Shown here piece by piece: positions 61,170-64,000 of a stretch of DNA of 64,000 bases. Under the pieces are notes generated by a model, which did not search any database, was not told the DNA's origin, and saw nothing but the letters and a program-made list of their open reading frames with translations. Origin of the DNA: Flavobacterium lutivivi (lineage in GTDB: Bacteria > Bacteroidota > Bacteroidia > Flavobacteriales > Flavobacteriaceae); contig NZ_BMIM01000002.1 of the NCBI RefSeq assembly GCF_014642275.1, positions 1 to 64,000 on the forward strand. The letters run 5' to 3'. Within the stretch, counting starts at the first letter, position 1. Each line of letters begins with the position of its first letter. Position numbers and translations under genes: made by a program.

Positions 61170-63179
61170 ATGAAGTTAGATTCAAAAATACCAGAAGGTC
61201 ACATTTCAGAGAAATGGACTAAATATAAAGACCATTTAAAACTTGTTGCTCCAAACAACAGACCAAAGATTGATATCATAGTTGTAGGAACTGGTCTTGC
61301 TGGCGCATCTGCTGCTGCATCTCTTGGAGAAATGGGTTACAACGTAAAAGCATTTTGTTTCCAAGATTCGCCAAGAAGAGCACACTCAATTGCTGCGCAA
61401 GGAGGAATAAATGCTGCAAAAAATTATCAAAATGATGGCGATAGTATCTATAGATTATTTTATGATACCATCAAAGGTGGTGATTATCGTGCTCGCGAAG
61501 CAAACGTTCATCGATTAGCCGAAGTTTCTGGAAACATCATTGACCAATGTGTTGCTCAAGGTGTTCCTTTTGCTAGAGAATATGGTGGTTTGCTAGACAA
61601 CCGTTCTTTTGGTGGAACTCAAGTTCAAAGAACTTTTTATGCTGCGGGACAAACGGGTCAACAATTACTTCTTGGAGCTTATTCAGCATTATCAAGACAA
61701 ATAGGTCTTGGACGTGTGCAAATGTACAACCGTCATGAAATGTTAGATTTAGTAAAAGTAGATGGAAAAGCACGTGGTATTATTGCTCGTAACCTAGTTA
61801 CAGGAGAATTAGAAAGACATTCTGCTCATGCTGTAATTATAGCTTCTGGAGGTTATGGAAATGTATATTTCCTTTCTACAAATGCCATGGGAAGTAACGT
61901 AACTGCTGGATGGAAAATCCATAAACAAGGTGCTCTATTTGCTAATCCTTGTTTTGTCCAAATTCACCCAACGTGTATTCCTGTTCACGGAGTTAATCAA
62001 TCAAAATTAACATTGATGTCAGAATCATTGCGTAATTCTGGTCGTATTTGGGTTCCAAAAAAGAAAGAAGATGCAGAAGCAATTCGTGCTGGAAAATTGA
62101 AGCCAACACAAATCGCTGAAGAAGATAGAGATTATTTCTTGGAAAGAAGATATCCTGCTTTTGGTAACTTAGTACCACGTGACGTAGCTTCAAGAGCTGC
62201 CAAAGAAAGATGTGATGCAGGCTACGGAATTGAAGCAAACGACACTAACGAAGGAGTTTACCTTGACTTTTCTACTGAAATCCAAAACAAAGGAAAACAA
62301 GCGGCTTACGCCAAAGGAAACCATAATCCAACACCTGAAGAAATCACTGCTTTAGGTAAACAATGGTTGGAAGAAAAGTACGGAAACTTGTTTACTATGT
62401 ATCAAAAAATCACCGACGAAAATCCGTATGAAACTCCAATGAAAATTTACCCTGCGGTTCACTATACTATGGGTGGAGTTTGGGTTGATTATAACTTACA
62501 ATCAACAATTCCTGGTTGTTTCGTTGCTGGTGAAGCTAATTTCTCTGATCATGGTGCAAATAGACTTGGTGCATCAGCATTGATGCAAGGATTGGCTGAC
62601 GGATATTTTGTACTTCCTTATACTGTTTCAAATTATTTAGCTGATGATATCCGAACAGGAAAAATTTCAACAAGCTCGGCAGAATTTGACGAAGCAGAAA
62701 AAAGAGTAAAAGATCAAATAAACAAATTCCTTAGTAATAATGGTTCCAAATCAGTTGATTATTTCCATAAAAAACTTGGAAACATCATGTGGAATAAAGT
62801 AGGAATGGGAAGAAATGCACAAGGTCTATCAGAAGCTATTTCTGAAATTGCTGCACTTAGAGAAGAATTTCATAAAGATGTGTTCGTTCCAGGAAGTGCC
62901 GATGAATTAAATCCTGAATTAGAAAAAGCACTTCGTGTTGCCGACTTCATGGAATTAGGTCAATTGATGGCAATGGATGGACTTCAACGTAATGAATCTT
63001 GTGGTGGACATTTCCGTGAAGAATATCAAGATTCTGAAGGAGAAACACTTCGTGATGACGAAAACTTCTCATTTGTTGGTGCTTGGGAATACAAAGGCGA
63101 AGACATTAGCAAAGAAGAACTTCATAAAGAAGAATTGAAATACGAGTTTATTAAAATAGCCGCAAGAAATTACAAATAA
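61170..63179 (+). CDS. sdhA: Succinate dehydrogenase flavoprotein subunit
   Basis: Catalytic FAD subunit of complex II oxidising succinate to fumarate (or the reverse). 669 residues: FAD-binding [19 protein letters not shown] (34-52), the flavinylation region [18 protein letters not shown] with the His, substrate residues around HPTCIPVHG, and the final [21 protein letters not shown] with [16 protein letters not shown]. Length and the SdhC type fit the Bacteroidota/B. subtilis-like complex. Seven bases before sdhB. Confidence 0.97.
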   Translation: MKLDSKIPEGHISEKWTKYKDHLKLVAPNNRPKIDIIVVGTGLAGASAAASLGEMGYNVKAFCFQDSPRRAHSIAAQGGINAAKNYQNDGDSIYRLFYDTIKGGDYRAREANVHRLAEVSGNIIDQCVAQGVPFAREYGGLLDNRSFGGTQVQRTFYAAGQTGQQLLLGAYSALSRQIGLGRVQMYNRHEMLDLVKVDGKARGIIARNLVTGELERHSAHAVIIASGGYGNVYFLSTNAMGSNVTAGWKIHKQGALFANPCFVQIHPTCIPVHGVNQSKLTLMSESLRNSGRIWVPKKKEDAEAIRAGKLKPTQIAEEDRDYFLERRYPAFGNLVPRDVASRAAKERCDAGYGIEANDTNEGVYLDFSTEIQNKGKQAAYAKGNHNPTPEEITALGKQWLEEKYGNLFTMYQKITDENPYETPMKIYPAVHYTMGGVWVDYNLQSTIPGCFVAGEANFSDHGANRLGASALMQGLADGYFVLPYTVSNYLADDIRTGKISTSSAEFDEAEKRVKDQINKFLSNNGSKSVDYFHKKLGNIMWNKVGMGRNAQGLSEAISEIAALREEFHKDVFVPGSADELNPELEKALRVADFMELGQLMAMDGLQRNESCGGHFREEYQDSEGETLRDDENFSFVGAWEYKGEDISKEELHKEELKYEFIKIAARNYK

Positions 63180-63186
63180 TAGAGTT

Positions 63187-63948
63187 ATGAGCGCAGCAAA
63201 AAATATAAATATTACCCTTAAAATTTGGCGTCAGAAAAACTCCAAAGCTAAAGGAAGTTTAGAGACTTATACCTTAAATGAAGTTTCTACAGCGAGTTCG
63301 TTTTTAGAAATGTTAGACCAATTAAACGAGCAATTAGTAAACGAAAGAAAAGAACCTGTTGCTTTTGATCACGATTGTCGTGAAGGAATTTGTGGCATGT
63401 GTTCTTTATTCATAAACGGTAGAGCTCATGGTCCTGATACAGGTATTACAACTTGTCAATTGCACATGCGAATGTTTAAAGATGGCGATACCATTTACGT
63501 TGAGCCATGGAGAAGCAAAGCATTTCCTGTGATTAAAGATTTGGTAGTTGATAGAAGTTCTTTCGATAGAATACAACAAGCTGGAGGTTTCGTTTCTGTA
63601 AACACATCTGGTAAAACAATGGATGCCAATGCTATTCCTATTCCAAAACACGATGCAGATAAATCTTTTGAAGCTGCAGCATGTATTGGTTGTGGTGCTT
63701 GTGTAGCAACTTGTAAAAATGGTTCAGCAATGCTTTTTGTTGGGGCAAAGGTTTCACAATATGCGCTTTTACCACAAGGAAAAGTAGAGGCAACACAACG
63801 TGTTTTAAACATGGTACGCCAAATGGACGAAGAAGGTTTTGGAAACTGTACAAATACTGGTGCTTGTGAAATTGAATGTCCAAAAGGAATTTCTTTAGAA
63901 AATATCGCTCGCATGAATAGAGAATATCTCAAAGCAAGTATGAAATAA
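63187..63948 (+). CDS. sdhB: Succinate dehydrogenase iron-sulfur subunit
   Basis: Electron-transfer subunit of complex II. 253 residues: N-terminal 2Fe-2S domain with CREGICGMC and a later Cys in TTCQLHMR, then a C-terminal domain with [14 protein letters not shown] and [15 protein letters not shown] that hold the 4Fe-4S and 3Fe-4S clusters. Last gene of the operon, followed by a strong terminator. Confidence 0.97.
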   Translation: MSAAKNINITLKIWRQKNSKAKGSLETYTLNEVSTASSFLEMLDQLNEQLVNERKEPVAFDHDCREGICGMCSLFINGRAHGPDTGITTCQLHMRMFKDGDTIYVEPWRSKAFPVIKDLVVDRSSFDRIQQAGGFVSVNTSGKTMDANAIPIPKHDADKSFEAAACIGCGACVATCKNGSAMLFVGAKVSQYALLPQGKVEATQRVLNMVRQMDEEGFGNCTNTGACEIECPKGISLENIARMNREYLKASMK

Positions 63949-63966
63949 TACTTTCGATAGTTAAAT

Positions 63967-63998
63967 AAAAAAGCGGACAGATTTGTCCGCTTTTTTTT
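63967..63998 (+). terminator. Terminator of the sdhCAB operon
   Basis: AAAAAAGCGGACA (63967-63979) pairs with TGTCCGCTTTTTT (63984-63996) across a four-base loop, with more T residues, 18 bases after the sdhB stop. Confidence 0.9.
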
Positions 63999-64000
63999 AT

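Noticed and set aside
63495-63932. 145-codon minus-strand frame inside sdhB
   Set aside because: Antisense shadow of a clearly real gene; Cys- and Pro-rich translation is the mirror of iron-sulfur codons.

Overview
The window is a stretch of ordinary chromosome from a member of the Bacteroidota, almost certainly Flavobacteriaceae and most like Flavobacterium. The evidence is low GC, genes packed with few Shine-Dalgarno sequences, many upstream copies of the Bacteroidota -7 box TAnnTTTG, a type IX secretion gene (porZ), and lineage-typical families (IPExxxVDY, DUF3857, TSP3-bearing OmpA, long PurF, long IleS). No rRNA, tRNA, CRISPR array, transposase or prophage was seen.

Layout: 0-4 kb holds the start of a secreted protein (minus), hflX, an outer-membrane protein and gdhA. 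4-11 kb holds porZ-recO and two DUF3857 proteins, bracketed by two exact 45-bp copies of the recO 3' end. 11-21.5 kb holds ileS, a DksA-like gene, lspA, 5-FTHF cyclo-ligase, a PLP decarboxylase, uvrC and a patatin/beta-barrel protein. 21.6-29 kb is an aromatic amino-acid region: APC permease, hmgA, hppD, a structured RNA or leader, DUF3108 and a tryptophan 2,3-dioxygenase family gene, then an M23 lipoprotein. 29-35.6 kb holds pgi, a small membrane protein, an RlpA-like protein, a CYTH protein, a multi-pass 'SpecificRecomb' protein and dinB. 35.6-41 kb is a minus-strand block: Bax-inhibitor-like, pyk, IPExxxVDY, rnc, fabF, acpP. 41-46 kb holds purN, rnhA, a PfkB kinase, purF, two tandem homologous small-RNA candidates and sodA. 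46-56 kb holds a GNAT gene, AddA-like helicase-nuclease, kbl, ompA and an AddB-like nuclease. 56-60 kb holds a hydrolase, a phage-defence AbiH gene flanked by short interspersed repeats, DUF1398, pepP and a Crp/Fnr regulator. The window ends with sdhCAB.

How genes work together: hmgA and hppD give two consecutive steps of tyrosine breakdown, and the permease and dioxygenase-family gene beside them suggest an aromatic amino-acid uptake and catabolism neighbourhood. acpP-fabF is the fatty-acid elongation core with rnc and pyk behind it. The AddA/AddB-like pair is probably the recombinational repair nuclease, split by kbl and ompA. sdhCAB is complex II.

Most notable: (1) two tandem promoter-hairpin-terminator small-RNA units at 45.1-45.4 kb; (2) an IleS whose HIGH motif reads GIHH; (3) the recO-tail duplication around an active/inactive transglutaminase pair; (4) a structured, terminator-ended leader with an aromatic-rich 11-codon ORF before the dioxygenase operon; (5) abiH between repeat copies.
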